From assembly GCF_005048205.1 (NCBI RefSeq), contig NZ_SUMF01000010.1:45905-109904 (forward strand): a stretch of DNA of 64,000 nucleotides, given 5' to 3'. Both the position numbers and the translations under genes were made by a program. The first letter of the stretch is position 1. Each line of letters opens with the position of its first letter. The DNA comes from Chitiniphilus eburneus. Lineage in GTDB: Bacteria; Pseudomonadota; Gammaproteobacteria; Burkholderiales; Chitinibacteraceae. The notes under the pieces were generated by a model. The model was not told the DNA's origin and did no database searches. It worked only from the letters and a program-made list of their open reading frames with translations. Positions 8,453 to 17,427 of this stretch are shown here, piece by piece.

Positions 8453-9192
8453 GCGGCCTCGGCTTCCGTGACCGGCTTGGGCTCGTACTCGCGCCACAGG
8501 CAGTCGCCCTTGATGATCTTGTCCATCTCGTCGAGGTAGGCGCCATGGGCGGCGATTTCCGCCGCGCTGGGCTGGATGATCAGGCGCGGCTTGCGCGCAT
8601 CGCGGCGGGCCTTGTCGGCGGCGGCATCGCCACTGCCGCCATCGCTCAGGAAGTCGATCAGCAGGCTGTCCTGGCCGCGCGTCATCGCCAGGTAGACCTC
8701 GGACAACAACTCGCAGTCGATCAGCGCGCCGTGCAGCGTCCGGCCGCTGCGGTCGATCTCGTAGCGGTCGCACAGCGCATCCAGGCTGTTGCGCTTGCCG
8801 GGGAAATTGTCCTTGGCCATCTTCAGCGTATCGACCACGCTGGCCACGTGGTCGGTGATCTTGCCCAACCCCAGCCGACCCAGCTCCTCGTTGAGGAAGC
8901 CCACGTCGAATGGCGCGTTGTGGATGATCAGCTCGGCGCCCGCCACGAAGCGCAGGAACTCCTCGGCGATGGCGGCGAAGCGGGGCTTGTCGGCCAGGAA
9001 GTCAGTGGTCAGCCCGTGGACGTTCAGCGCGCCTTCCTCGCTGTCGCGTTCCGGGTTGATGTAGCGGTGCAGGTGGCGTTCCGGCGGAGAGAGCTTGCGG
9101 TCGATCATTTCGACCGCGGCGATTTCCAGGATGCGGTTACCGTCTTCGACCCGCAGGCCGGTGGTTTCGGTATCGAGGATGATCTGGCGCAT
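8449..9192 (-). CDS. dnaQ: DNA polymerase III epsilon subunit (3'-5' proofreading exonuclease)
   Basis: 247 residues. The DnaQ exonuclease motifs are complete: ExoI DTETTG (7-12), ExoII HNAPFDVGFLN and ExoIII HGALIDCELLSEVYL. The C-terminal tail (about 180-247) carries the segment that binds the alpha polymerase subunit. Start at ATG 9192; longer in-frame extensions run into the MFS gene and are not supported. It is coupled to ispD through ATGA and lies in the neighbourhood of rnhA, the usual partner of dnaQ in proteobacteria, but here an MFS gene separates the two. Confidence 0.96.
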   Translation of the reverse strand: MRQIILDTETTGLRVEDGNRILEIAAVEMIDRKLSPPERHLHRYINPERDSEEGALNVHGLTTDFLADKPRFAAIAEEFLRFVAGAELIIHNAPFDVGFLNEELGRLGLGKITDHVASVVDTLKMAKDNFPGKRNSLDALCDRYEIDRSGRTLHGALIDCELLSEVYLAMTRGQDSLLIDFLSDGGSGDAAADKARRDARKPRLIIQPSAAEIAAHGAYLDEMDKIIKGDCLWREYEPKPVTEAEAA

Positions 9193-9248
9193 GGATTGGG
9201 TTCCGGTAGTGCAGGACAACGGAGGCGAGTTTACCCTGCCGCGATGGC

Positions 9249-10472
9249 TCAGGGCAGGGCGGGAGGCCGTGGATGGCGACGGAAGTGGAAGATCGCCATC
9301 AGCAGAGCCAGCGATTGCAGGCCGGCGCTGAGGAAGAACGTGGCGCCGATGCGCCAGTCGCCGGACGGCAGGTGGCTGACGCGCGCCAGCAATGGCGAGG
9401 CGAGCAGCGGCGCCACCACCAGCATCAGGCTGGCGATGGAGCTGAGCGAACCCATGGCCACGCCCTGATGCTCGGGCGACACCGCCTTGGAGATCTGCGC
9501 CTGCAACGCGGGCGCGGCGGCGAACGACAGCAGGTTGGCGAAGATGATGCAGTACATCATCCAGCCCTCGGTGGCGAGGCCATAGGCGACATAGGCGATG
9601 GCACCGGAAGCGAAGCCGATGTACACCAGCCGCCGCTCGCCCCATTGCCGCATCATGCGCCCGAGCAGCACGCCCTGTACCAGCGCGCCCATCAGGCCGA
9701 CGATGAACAGCGAAAAGCCGTTTTCGCGCGGGGTCCAGTCGAAGCGGAACGTGGTGTACAGCACCCAGGTGGCATGCAGCACGAACTGGGCGAGCATGAA
9801 CAGCGTGTACACGCTGACGAGGTTGCCCACGCCGCGCAGCCGTGCCAGCGATACCAGTGCCGAAAAAGGATTGGCCCGGGCGAACGAGAACGACACGCGC
9901 CGCTCGCGCGGGTGCGATTCGGGCAGCACGAAAAAGCCGTAGGCGGCGTTGAGCAGCGACAGGCCGGCCGCCACATAGAACGGCAGGCGCACGTCGGTGG
10001 CGCCGAGCAGGCCGCCCAGCATCGGGCCGAAGATGAAACCCAGGCCGAACGCCGCGCCCAGCGCACCGAAGCCGCGACCGCGCCGTTCCGGCGGCGTGAC
10101 GTCGGCGATATAGGCATTGGCGACCGAGAAATTGGCGCCGGTGGCGCCCCCCAGCAGCCGCGCCAGCAGCAGCACCCACAGGTTGGGCGCCAGCGCCATC
10201 AGCAGGAAATCGCAACCCAGGCCGAAGATCGACAGCAGCAGCACCGGGCGGCGACCGAAACGGTCGCTCAACGCACCCAGCAACGGCGCGCAGCCGAACT
10301 GCATCAGGCCATAGGCGGCGGTCAGCGCGCCGAACCAGTAGGCCTGCTGGTCGCGCGACGCGGTGAAATCACCGATCAGCGCCGGCAGCACCGGAATGAT
10401 CAGGCCGAAGCCGATCACATCGAGAAACACCGTGACGAGGATGAAGGGCACGGCGGGCTGGCGGGCGGTCAT
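9249..10472 (-). CDS. MFS drug-exporter, TetA-like DHA1 family
   Basis: About 407 residues with 12 predicted membrane helices. The MFS motif A loop [14 protein letters not shown] between helices 2 and 3 is clear, and motif [17 protein letters not shown] in helix 1 is characteristic of the TetA group of proton-driven drug exporters. Its specificity cannot be told; TetA-like proteins outside resistance islands often have other or unknown substrates. Start set at ATG 10472, preceded by AGGA; an upstream ATG at 10514 lacks a ribosome site. It sits between dnaQ and rnhA on the same strand, with normal codon use. Confidence 0.88.
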   Translation of the reverse strand: MTARQPAVPFILVTVFLDVIGFGLIIPVLPALIGDFTASRDQQAYWFGALTAAYGLMQFGCAPLLGALSDRFGRRPVLLLSIFGLGCDFLLMALAPNLWVLLLARLLGGATGANFSVANAYIADVTPPERRGRGFGALGAAFGLGFIFGPMLGGLLGATDVRLPFYVAAGLSLLNAAYGFFVLPESHPRERRVSFSFARANPFSALVSLARLRGVGNLVSVYTLFMLAQFVLHATWVLYTTFRFDWTPRENGFSLFIVGLMGALVQGVLLGRMMRQWGERRLVYIGFASGAIAYVAYGLATEGWMMYCIIFANLLSFAAAPALQAQISKAVSPEHQGVAMGSLSSIASLMLVVAPLLASPLLARVSHLPSGDWRIGATFFLSAGLQSLALLMAIFHFRRHPRPPALP

Positions 10473-10649
10473 GGGCACGGCGGTCCTGTGAAAGCCCGGT
10501 AAGGGCGGGGTCATGGGGCGGCGGGCGGATCAGCGCGGCGGACCACATGCGCTACGGCGGTTCCGGCAAGGTGAAACGCCCCGAAGGACGATGGATCGGG
10601 CGCCGCGCGGTCGGGGGCGGCGGTGGGCGTCAATCTACCTCAGGCGCGG

Positions 10650-11102
10650 TCACGCGCCGAGTACGCGCTCCACACCGCGGTTGGCCAACTGATCGGCGCG
10701 CTCGTTGAACTCGTGGCCGGCATGGCCCTTGACCCAGCGCCAGGTGACCTGGTGCTTGTGAACCTCGGTATCCAGCCGCTGCCACAGGTCGGAATTCTTC
10801 ACCGGTTTCTTGTCGGCCGTCTTCCAGCCGTTCTTTTTCCAGTTGTGAATCCAGGTCTCGATACCGTTCTTCACGTATTGCGAATCGGTATAGAGCGTCA
10901 GGGCGCACGGCCGCTTGAGGGCGGCCAGCGATTCGATCACCGCCATCAGCTCCATGCGGTTGTTGGTGGTCTGCGATTCGCCGCCGAACAACTCCTTTTC
11001 CTGCACCTGCTCGGGTGAAACATAGCGCATCAGCGCGCCCCAGCCGCCAGGGCCGGGATTGCCCTTGCAGGCGCCGTCCGTATAAATCTCTAGTGTTGCC
11101 AT
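10650..11102 (-). CDS. rnhA: Ribonuclease HI
   Basis: 150 residues, the usual length. It degrades the RNA strand of RNA-DNA hybrids. The catalytic carboxylates are visible in [16 protein letters not shown] (Asp9), [11 protein letters not shown] (Glu51), LYTDSQYV (Asp73) and NERADQLA. The basic protrusion [17 protein letters not shown] is present, so it is the E. coli-like bacterial type. Start ATG 11102 is preceded by GCAGGACATCG. Divergent from the host-attachment gene. Confidence 0.97.
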   Translation of the reverse strand: MATLEIYTDGACKGNPGPGGWGALMRYVSPEQVQEKELFGGESQTTNNRMELMAVIESLAALKRPCALTLYTDSQYVKNGIETWIHNWKKNGWKTADKKPVKNSDLWQRLDTEVHKHQVTWRWVKGHAGHEFNERADQLANRGVERVLGA

Positions 11103-11353
11103 CGATGTCCTGCGAGTGAGCGGCGCGGCAGGGCCGCCTGCCATATGGCTTGCCCGCGCTTCGCGCCCGATGCCGGCATCGCTACACTGGATGCAGGTTC
11201 GAGCCGCGCCGGGCGCGTTGTCGGGCGTGCAGTATATCGGGCTTGCCGCCGCCCCGCTGGCCGGGACCGCCTGGCGGGCCGGTCGGCGGTCGCGCTCGAA
11301 CTCCGCGACCTGTGGGTGGGTCGCACCTGTACCTTCGTTCAAGGAGCGTATCG

Positions 11354-11797
11354 ATGACCAAAACCTGGATCCTGGCGGCCGACGCCAGTCGCGCGCGTAT
11401 CTTCGAAGTGGACGGGCGTACCCGTCTGCGCGAGATCGAATCCTTCGCCCACCCGGAAGGCCGGGCGCAGAATCGCGAAATCAATACCGATGCAGAAGGG
11501 CGCTACAACAGCGGCAGCCAGGCGCAGGGGCATTCCAGCCAGCCCAAGCTGGATGCCGCGCAGCACGAGGCTGAACGGTTTTCGCGCAGCCTGGGTGGCT
11601 ACCTGGAACAGGCGCGGGTGGAGCATCGCTACGAACGGCTCTGCCTGTTCGCCCCGCCACGTTTTCTGGGCCTGATGCGCAGCCAGCTCAGCAAGGAGGC
11701 GCAGCGCATGGTGCAGGAGGAAGTCCCCAAGGATATTTCCCAACTGGGCATGCAGGAGATCGCTGACTACCTGAAACGACACGGCACGCTGCACTGA
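11354..11797 (+). CDS. Host attachment family protein
   Basis: 147 residues from the ATG preceded by AAGGAG. It matches the Host_attach family pattern: an N-terminal [15 protein letters not shown] strand, a charged variable middle with Gln/Asn/His-rich residues, and [17 protein letters not shown] followed by [17 protein letters not shown]. The name comes from a plant-attachment phenotype; the fold resembles release-factor/pelota-type domains, and the biochemical role is not established. Short, soluble, probably cytoplasmic. Followed by a strong terminator, so monocistronic. Confidence 0.85.
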   Translation: MTKTWILAADASRARIFEVDGRTRLREIESFAHPEGRAQNREINTDAEGRYNSGSQAQGHSSQPKLDAAQHEAERFSRSLGGYLEQARVEHRYERLCLFAPPRFLGLMRSQLSKEAQRMVQEEVPKDISQLGMQEIADYLKRHGTLH

Positions 11798-11810
11798 GCG
11801 CCCGCGACGA

Positions 11811-11832
11811 AACGCCCCGCTTGCGGGGCGTT
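11811..11832 (+). terminator. intrinsic terminator after host-attachment gene
   Basis: AACGCCCCGC / GCGGGGCGTT stem with a short TT loop, 14 bases after the stop codon. The T-run is weak. Confidence 0.75.
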
Positions 11833-11923
11833 GATCCTTTCACCTGCGACGGCGGAGGGGCCGGGCAGCGGCGGGTCGGTCGCTGCGGATTGCCGCATCG
11901 CGGCCAGCTTCCGGCGGCATTGC

Positions 11924-12700
11924 TCAAAGGCCCTTGCAGCGATCCTTGCTCGCCTGCAGGCGCATTTTCTCGACCACGGCGGCGGAGGCCGGCGTGGCGG
12001 CCGGCACCCGGCGCCATTGCGGCTCGATGATGCGCATTCCCACCACCCGCTTCACCACTTCCAGGCAATAGACACCGCCCGCCGCTGGCCACCAGCGGTC
12101 GCCGGCGTCTTCGAGAAAACGGGTTTTCTCCAGCCAGCCGTTGCGTTGTATGGGCGGGCGGTAGCAGACGAACTCGCCGCGTCGCGTTTCCAGGCCCAGC
12201 AGGGCCAGCCAATCCTTCAGGCGCGGCAGTGCGAGAAAATGGCCTTGCCACGGCAGCTCGGTCCGGCGATGCAGGCGCTTCAGGCCCCAGAGGCTCCACG
12301 GATTGAAGCCGGTGATCAGCAGGCGACCTTCCGGCAGCAGCACGCGCTCGGCCTCGCGCAGCACCTGGTGCGGGTCGGCGCAGAAATCCAGCACATGGGG
12401 CAGGGCGATCAGGTCCAGCGTCTGGTTGGCGAAGGGCAGTTGCTCGGGAGTGCAGGCAATCTGGCAGCCGGGGGATCGTCCGGCCAGCGCGCGCCACGGC
12501 ATGCGGTTGGACTTGAGGCAGTCGATGACGGGCAGTTCCAGTTGCAGCGCCTTGTAGCCGAACAGATCGGCGGCGGTACGCTCGAACCAGCCGGCCTCCT
12601 CGGCGGCGACGTAGCTGCCTAGCGGGGTATCCAGCCACGCTGCAAAATGCTGGAATGAAGTGGGCGCGTCATCGCAGGCGTTGCCCGGGGAGGAAGTCAT
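11924..12700 (-). CDS. Class I SAM-dependent methyltransferase (YafS-like)
   Basis: About 258 residues. The methyltransferase-11-type core includes LDLIALPHVLDFCADPHQVLREAERVLLPEGRLLITGFNPWSLWGL; the SAM glycine loop is degenerate, as in YafS-type proteins. The substrate is unknown. Start assigned to the ATG whose CATG is shared with the oppositely oriented gloB ATG; an in-frame TTG at 12736 would overlap gloB by about 37 bases. The gene order (rnhA, this gene, divergent gloB, mltD) follows the conserved proteobacterial arrangement, which supports the identity. Confidence 0.85.
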   Translation of the reverse strand: MTSSPGNACDDAPTSFQHFAAWLDTPLGSYVAAEEAGWFERTAADLFGYKALQLELPVIDCLKSNRMPWRALAGRSPGCQIACTPEQLPFANQTLDLIALPHVLDFCADPHQVLREAERVLLPEGRLLITGFNPWSLWGLKRLHRRTELPWQGHFLALPRLKDWLALLGLETRRGEFVCYRPPIQRNGWLEKTRFLEDAGDRWWPAAGGVYCLEVVKRVVGMRIIEPQWRRVPAATPASAAVVEKMRLQASKDRCKGL

Positions 12701-13439
12701 GCTGTCGCTCGAAGCCTTGCCGATACTGGAAGACAATTATATCTGGGTTTTGCACGACGGCCGGGCGGCGTTGGCGGTGGATCCTGGCGACGCGGCGCCC
12801 CTGGCGGCCTGGCTGCGCCGCCGCGAGCTTGCGCTGGTGGCCGTGCTGGTCACCCATCATCACTCCGACCACGTGGACGGGCTGCCGGTTCTCGCCGCCG
12901 ATTGGCCAGGATTGACCGTTCATGGCCCCGCCCGGGTGTCCGGGGTGACGAACCCGGTCACTGGCGGTCGCCAGGTCACCGCGCTGGGCATGACGTTCGA
13001 GGTGCTGGGCGTGCCGGGCCATACGCTGGATCACGTGGCGTACTGGTCGGCGCCGTGGCTGTTCTGCGGCGACACCCTGTTCGGCGCCGGCTGTGGCCGG
13101 CTGTTCGAGGGCGCGCCAGGGCAGATGTTCGATTCGCTGGGCCGGCTGGCCGCCCTGCCGGACGATACGCTGGTGTGCTGTACGCACGAATACACACTGA
13201 CCAACCTGCGTTTCGCCCGCGAACTGCAACCCGACCATCCGGCGCTGGCCGAGCGCTGGCGGGTGGATGGCGCGCGCCGCGAACGCGGCGAACCGACGCT
13301 GCCCTCGACCATTGCGCTGGAACGCGCGACCAACCCTTTCCTGCGCGCCGGCGAGCCGGCCCTGCTGGCGCTGACCGGCACCGACACGCCGCTGGCGGCG
13401 TTCACCGAACTGCGGCGACGGCGCAACGGCTTTCGTTGA
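12699..13439 (+). CDS. gloB: Hydroxyacylglutathione hydrolase (glyoxalase II)
   Basis: 246 residues from the ATG preceded by GGGGAGGAAGTC. It hydrolyses S-lactoylglutathione to lactate and glutathione, completing methylglyoxal detoxification. The metallo-beta-lactamase metal-binding motif THHHSDHVDG is at 52-61, followed by HTLDHVAYW, GDTLFGAGCGRLFEG and CTHEYTLTNLRFA; the C-terminal glyoxalase II domain is present. The start codon overlaps that of the methyltransferase on the other strand. mltD follows after about 130 bases. Confidence 0.96.
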   Translation: MLSLEALPILEDNYIWVLHDGRAALAVDPGDAAPLAAWLRRRELALVAVLVTHHHSDHVDGLPVLAADWPGLTVHGPARVSGVTNPVTGGRQVTALGMTFEVLGVPGHTLDHVAYWSAPWLFCGDTLFGAGCGRLFEGAPGQMFDSLGRLAALPDDTLVCCTHEYTLTNLRFARELQPDHPALAERWRVDGARRERGEPTLPSTIALERATNPFLRAGEPALLALTGTDTPLAAFTELRRRRNGFR

Positions 13440-13566
13440 GTTTTTCGCGGGTGCAAGCCCAGGCGGGCACCCGGTCCATCCCGCATCATCCCGATGGCCG
13501 GCCGGCGTTGACAGTGGGCCACCCGCCCCCGCACCATTCGGTAATTGTTTCAAAGCAGTGCATCCC

Positions 13567-15135
13567 ATGAAGTATTGCCTGATCGCCGCCTTGCTGGCGT
13601 GCGCCACCGCCGCGCAGGCCGCGCCCAAGCCGGCCGCCCCCACTTCCCCCAGCGTTGCCCAATTCACCGAACCGGTCGATCCCATGGTCGCCGAGCTGCT
13701 GTTCGGCGATTACAACCGCGCGTTGTACGACGACCTGTGGAGCCGGATGCGGATCGGTTTCGCCCTGAACGACCTGGACAGCCCGCTGGTCGAGAAATGG
13801 GAGAACTACTACGCCAGCCGGCCCGATTACCTGAAGCGCATCGTCGAACGCGGTGGGCGCTATCTGTATTACGTCGCCGCCGAGGTGGAAAAACGCGGCA
13901 TGCCGATGGAGATCGCGCTGCTGCCGATGATCGAATCGGCCTACAACCCCAAGGCCGAATCGCACGCGCTGGCGGGCGGCATGTGGCAGTTCATTCCCGA
14001 TACCGGCAAGCGCTACGGCCTGGAGCGCACCTGGTGGTACGACGGCCGCCGCGACGTGGTGGCCTCCACCAATGCCGCGCTCGACTATCTACAGATGCTG
14101 TACGGCATGTTCGGCGACTGGCAACTGGCGCTGGCCAGCTACAACTGGGGCGAGGGCGCGGTGGGACGCGCACTGGCCAAAAACCGCGAGGCCGGGCTGC
14201 CGCTGACGTACGCCGATATCCGCAAGCCCGCGGAAACCGAGAACTACGTTCCCAAGCTGCTGGCGGTGCGCAACATCATCGCCGACCCCGAAGCCTTCGG
14301 CATCGACCTGGGCACCGTGCCCAACGATCCGTATTTCACCGCCATCACCACCGGCAAGCACATGGATGTGCAGGTGGCCGCCGAACTGGCGCAGGTCCCG
14401 GTGGACGAGTTGCTGAAGCTGAATCCCGGGTTCATCCGCCCGGTGATCGCCTACAAGGAAGACCGCACCCTGGTGCTGCCGGCCGACAAGGTGGAGGTCT
14501 TCAAGCACAATCTCGCCACGTACTCGCAGCCGCTGCTCAACTGGCAGCCCTACGTGACGCGCTCGGGCGAGGGGTTCGACGAACTGGCGCGCGCCTATGG
14601 CATCGCACCGGCCGAACTGCGCGAAATCAACGATATCTCCAGCCGTGAGCAGGTGGCGCGCGGCCAGACCATCCTGGTGCCGTTGGCGCCGGGCGTCGAT
14701 GTGCAGGAGCGGGTGGCGCTGCATGCGCTGGCGGTGAACAAGGTGTCCGATCCGGTCGATACCGGCGAGCAGGACAAGCCGCGCGAAGTGCCGAAGAAAT
14801 CCGGCCGCTACCGCGTCGGTCGTGGCGACACGCTGTTCAGCATCGCCCAGCGCTTCGACATGACGGTGGAGGAACTCAAGGCCCTCAACGGCATGCGCAG
14901 CAACCAGATTCGCGCCGGGCAGCAGTTGAAGGTGGACGGCAAGGCGGCGCCGGCGCACGCGGAAAGCAATGCCAAGGGCAATCGCGGCAACGGCCGCGCC
15001 AAGACCTACGTGGTCAAGCGCGGCGATACGCTGTTCGAGATATCGCAGCGCTACAACGTGGCGCTGGCTGACCTGAAGCGCTGGAATCCCCGGCCATTGC
15101 GCCCGGGGATGAAGGTCTACGTGGAAAAGCCCTGA
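13567..15135 (+). CDS. mltD: Membrane-bound lytic murein transglycosylase D with three LysM domains
   Basis: 522 residues. A signal peptide (1-19, ending AAQA) leads to an SLT transglycosylase domain: the catalytic glutamate is in LLPMIESAYNPKA (E123), with GGMWQFIPDTGKRYGL and LASYNWGEGAVGRAL downstream. Three LysM peptidoglycan-binding domains follow (YVTRSGEGFDELARAYG, YRVGRGDTLFSIAQRF, YVVKRGDTLFEISQRY). There is no lipobox cysteine, so it is probably periplasmic. It cuts glycan strands with formation of 1,6-anhydro ends. The start was taken at the signal-peptide ATG; a GTG three codons earlier is possible. Terminator directly after the gene. Confidence 0.95.
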   Translation: MKYCLIAALLACATAAQAAPKPAAPTSPSVAQFTEPVDPMVAELLFGDYNRALYDDLWSRMRIGFALNDLDSPLVEKWENYYASRPDYLKRIVERGGRYLYYVAAEVEKRGMPMEIALLPMIESAYNPKAESHALAGGMWQFIPDTGKRYGLERTWWYDGRRDVVASTNAALDYLQMLYGMFGDWQLALASYNWGEGAVGRALAKNREAGLPLTYADIRKPAETENYVPKLLAVRNIIADPEAFGIDLGTVPNDPYFTAITTGKHMDVQVAAELAQVPVDELLKLNPGFIRPVIAYKEDRTLVLPADKVEVFKHNLATYSQPLLNWQPYVTRSGEGFDELARAYGIAPAELREINDISSREQVARGQTILVPLAPGVDVQERVALHALAVNKVSDPVDTGEQDKPREVPKKSGRYRVGRGDTLFSIAQRFDMTVEELKALNGMRSNQIRAGQQLKVDGKAAPAHAESNAKGNRGNGRAKTYVVKRGDTLFEISQRYNVALADLKRWNPRPLRPGMKVYVEKP

Positions 15136-15150
15136 ACGGTGTCTTCCGGC

Positions 15151-15183
15151 AAGAAAGCCCATCGCATGCGATGGGCTTTTTTT
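15151..15183 (+). terminator. intrinsic terminator after mltD
   Basis: AAGCCCATCGCATGCGATGGGCTT hairpin followed by seven T residues. Confidence 0.9.
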
Positions 15184-15246
15184 GTGGTCCGCCAGCCACC
15201 CGCGCCGGGTGAGGGTAAAACCGGATGCAAGGTGGGGCGCATGGCG

Positions 15247-15271
15247 TTAGAATTCATCCAATCATTGGATG
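15247..15271 (+). promoter_or_regulatory. -10-like TAGAAT with adjacent perfect palindrome (probable FadR-type operator)
   Basis: CATCCAAT-C-ATTGGATG (15255-15271) is a perfect palindrome directly after TAGAAT and just ahead of the regulator start codon. That position suits repression of its own gene by a GntR/FadR dimer. No good -35 box was found. Confidence 0.5.
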
Positions 15272-15285
15272 ATTGGATGCTTGCC

Positions 15286-15954
15286 ATGCTGGAAAAGCCC
15301 TCGTTGGTCGATCTCGCCGTCATCGCGCTGCGCGAGCGGATCACCCAAGGCATCTGGCCGCTGGGTACCCGCATTCCCGTGGAGCCCGATCTTGCCGCCT
15401 CGCTGGGCATCAGCCGCAATACGGTGCGCGAAGCGGTGCGGGTGCTGGCATTCTGCGGCGTGCTCGACGTGCGGCAGGGCGACGGCACCTATGTCGCCAG
15501 CCGTACCGATCCGGTGGCGGCCATCAACGCGCTGTCGCGTGCCTCGCCGCGCGAGCATCTGGAGGCACGCGCACTGCTGGAAATGACCGCCGCGCGGCTG
15601 GCGGCGGTGCGTCGCACCGATGCCGACCTGGCCGCATTGCGCGCGGCGCTGGCACAACGCGGCGAGCTGGCCGAATACGCCGACCCCGCCGAATTCGCGC
15701 GCCACGACCTGGTCTTCCACCGCGCCACCATCGCCGCCGCGCACAACGCCGTACTGACCGCGCTGTACGACTTCTTCTCCGATGCGATCCGCGAGGGCGT
15801 GATCAATTCGGTGCTGGACGAAACGCTCAGCGACCCCGATCTGGCCAGCCATGTTGCTGTCTACGACGCCATTGCCGCCGGCGACGGAGAAGCCGCCGCC
15901 GACGCCGCGCGGCTGGTGATCCAGCCGTTGCTGGACGATCTGGCCCGCCGCTAG
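15286..15954 (+). CDS. FadR/GntR-family transcriptional regulator (FCD domain)
   Basis: About 222 residues. The N-terminal winged helix covers LVDLAVIALRERI, then IPVEPDLAASLGISRNTVREAVRVLAFCGVLDVRQGDGTYV. The FCD ligand domain (about 75-220) includes RHDLVFHRATIAAAHN with the usual metal/ligand histidines. Start ATG 15286 (MLEKPSLVDLAV) gives the family N-terminus; 15277 or 15241 are alternatives, but a palindromic operator lies between 15255 and 15271. It probably controls the downstream CynX-type transporter. Its TAG stop codon is part of the CTAG flanking the repeat element that follows. Confidence 0.9.
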   Translation: MLEKPSLVDLAVIALRERITQGIWPLGTRIPVEPDLAASLGISRNTVREAVRVLAFCGVLDVRQGDGTYVASRTDPVAAINALSRASPREHLEARALLEMTAARLAAVRRTDADLAALRAALAQRGELAEYADPAEFARHDLVFHRATIAAAHNAVLTALYDFFSDAIREGVINSVLDETLSDPDLASHVAVYDAIAAGDGEAAADAARLVIQPLLDDLARR

Positions 15955-16069
15955 GGTGAATCGACCTTCAAACATGGGATGCGTTGGTCCGTGGGCCGGA
16001 TGGCTGCCCGAAGCGCGGCGCCGCAGAGAGCCTTCCTCCTTCGCACCCACGTTTGAAGGTCGATTCACC
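15955..16069. repeat. Family A inverted-repeat element, short form (copy A1, 115 bp)
   Basis: Ends GGTGAATCGACCTTCAAAC and its inverse GTTTGAAGGTCGATTCACC; flanks CTAG on the left (containing the regulator stop) and CAAG on the right. Reverse-complemented it equals the two outer parts of the 225-bp copies, with the middle lost between two GAGGAAGGC direct repeats. No coding capacity. Confidence 0.85.
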
Positions 16070-16149
16070 CAAGGGCGTGTCATCCGCCTTGATGGCCCCG
16101 TGCCGAGCGGCACGGGCCACCCATTTTCCGTTTTCAGGAGCCTCCCGCA

Positions 16150-17427
16150 GTGACCCAACCATTGCACGACTTACCCCAGCCCATCGTCGATGCCGAAATC
16201 GACGACGTTCCCCCGCCGCATCCGCCCGCCTTCAACCCGGTGCTGCTGGTGGCCGGCATGATCCTGGTGGGCCTGAATCTGCGCCCCGCGTTGTCCAGCG
16301 TGGCGCCGATACTGGGCGCGCTGCGCGCCGACACCGGGCTGGGCGCCACCGCGGCCGGGCTGCTGACGACGCTGCCGGTGCTGTGCCTGGGCCTGGCCGC
16401 GCCGCTGGCCCCACGCATGGCGCGACGCTGGGGCGCCGAGCGCACCGCGTTCGGCATCCTGCTGCTGCTGGCCGCGGGGCTGCTGTTGCGCACGGTGCTC
16501 GGGCCATCGGTCCTGTTCGTCGGCACCGCCATCGCCGGTGCCAGCATCGGCATCATCGGCGTGCTGTTGCCGGGTATCGTCAAACGCGATTTTCCGCATC
16601 ACCCCGGAACGATGACCGGGCTATACACCATGGCGCTGTGCCTGGGCGCGGCGATGGCGGCCGGCGCCACCGAGCCGCTGCGGCTGGCGTTCGACAGCCG
16701 CTGGCAACCGGCGCTGGCATTCTGGGCGATACCGGCGGTGATCGCCGCGCTGGCCTGGCTGCCGCAACTGCGCCGCGCCGACCATGGCCACCATCGGCAG
16801 GGCTATACCGTGACCGGGCTGTGGCGCGACCCGCTGGCCTGGCAGGTGACGATCTACATGGGATTGCAGTCGTCGCTGGCGTATTGCGTGTTCGGCTGGC
16901 TGCCCAGCATCCTGGTCGATCGCGGGCTGACCCCGGTGCAGGCGGGCTGGGTGATGTCGGTCTCGGTGCTGCTGCAACTGATCACCGCGCTGGGTGGACC
17001 CTGGGCCGCGACGCGGGCGCGCGATCAGCGCGGCGCGATCGCGGTGATGCTGGTGCTGACCTGGGCCGGCTTGCTGGGCTGCCTGTTCGCGCCGTTGTCG
17101 CAGCTCTGGCCGTGGGCCATCGTGCTGGGCCTGGGGCAGGGCGGCACCTTCAGCATCGCGCTGACGCTGATCGTGCTGCGCGCGCGCGATCCGCACGTGG
17201 CGGCACACCTGTCGGGAATGTCGCAGGGTGTGGGCTACACGCTGGCGGCGTTGGGGCCGTTCGCGGTCGGCGTCATCCATGACCTGAGCGGTAGCTGGGC
17301 GCCCCTGGGCGTGTTTTTCACGATCCTGAGCGTGGCGGCGCTGATCGCCGGGCTGGGCGCGGGGCGCAAACGCTACGTGGGCGCGCGCACCATCGAACTG
17401 CCGCCCGCCGGGCCATCCGGCTCATAG
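16150..17427 (+). CDS. CynX/NimT-type MFS transporter
   Basis: 425 residues from a GTG start with CAGGAG upstream. Twelve hydrophobic helices and the subfamily motif MILVGLNLRPALSSVAPIL in helix 1 identify the cyanate/2-nitroimidazole permease group. Motif A is reduced (APRMARRWGAERT). The substrate is unknown; family members move small anions or nitro compounds. The preceding FadR-type gene is its likely regulator, now separated from it by a repeat element. Its stop overlaps the stop region of the convergent LysR gene by six bases. Confidence 0.87.
   Translation: MTQPLHDLPQPIVDAEIDDVPPPHPPAFNPVLLVAGMILVGLNLRPALSSVAPILGALRADTGLGATAAGLLTTLPVLCLGLAAPLAPRMARRWGAERTAFGILLLLAAGLLLRTVLGPSVLFVGTAIAGASIGIIGVLLPGIVKRDFPHHPGTMTGLYTMALCLGAAMAAGATEPLRLAFDSRWQPALAFWAIPAVIAALAWLPQLRRADHGHHRQGYTVTGLWRDPLAWQVTIYMGLQSSLAYCVFGWLPSILVDRGLTPVQAGWVMSVSVLLQLITALGGPWAATRARDQRGAIAVMLVLTWAGLLGCLFAPLSQLWPWAIVLGLGQGGTFSIALTLIVLRARDPHVAAHLSGMSQGVGYTLAALGPFAVGVIHDLSGSWAPLGVFFTILSVAALIAGLGAGRKRYVGARTIELPPAGPSGS

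Noticed and set aside
16070..16086. AAGGGCGTGTCATCC after repeat A1 as a remnant of a family B end
   Set aside because: Matches about 13 bases of the B end, too short to separate from chance.
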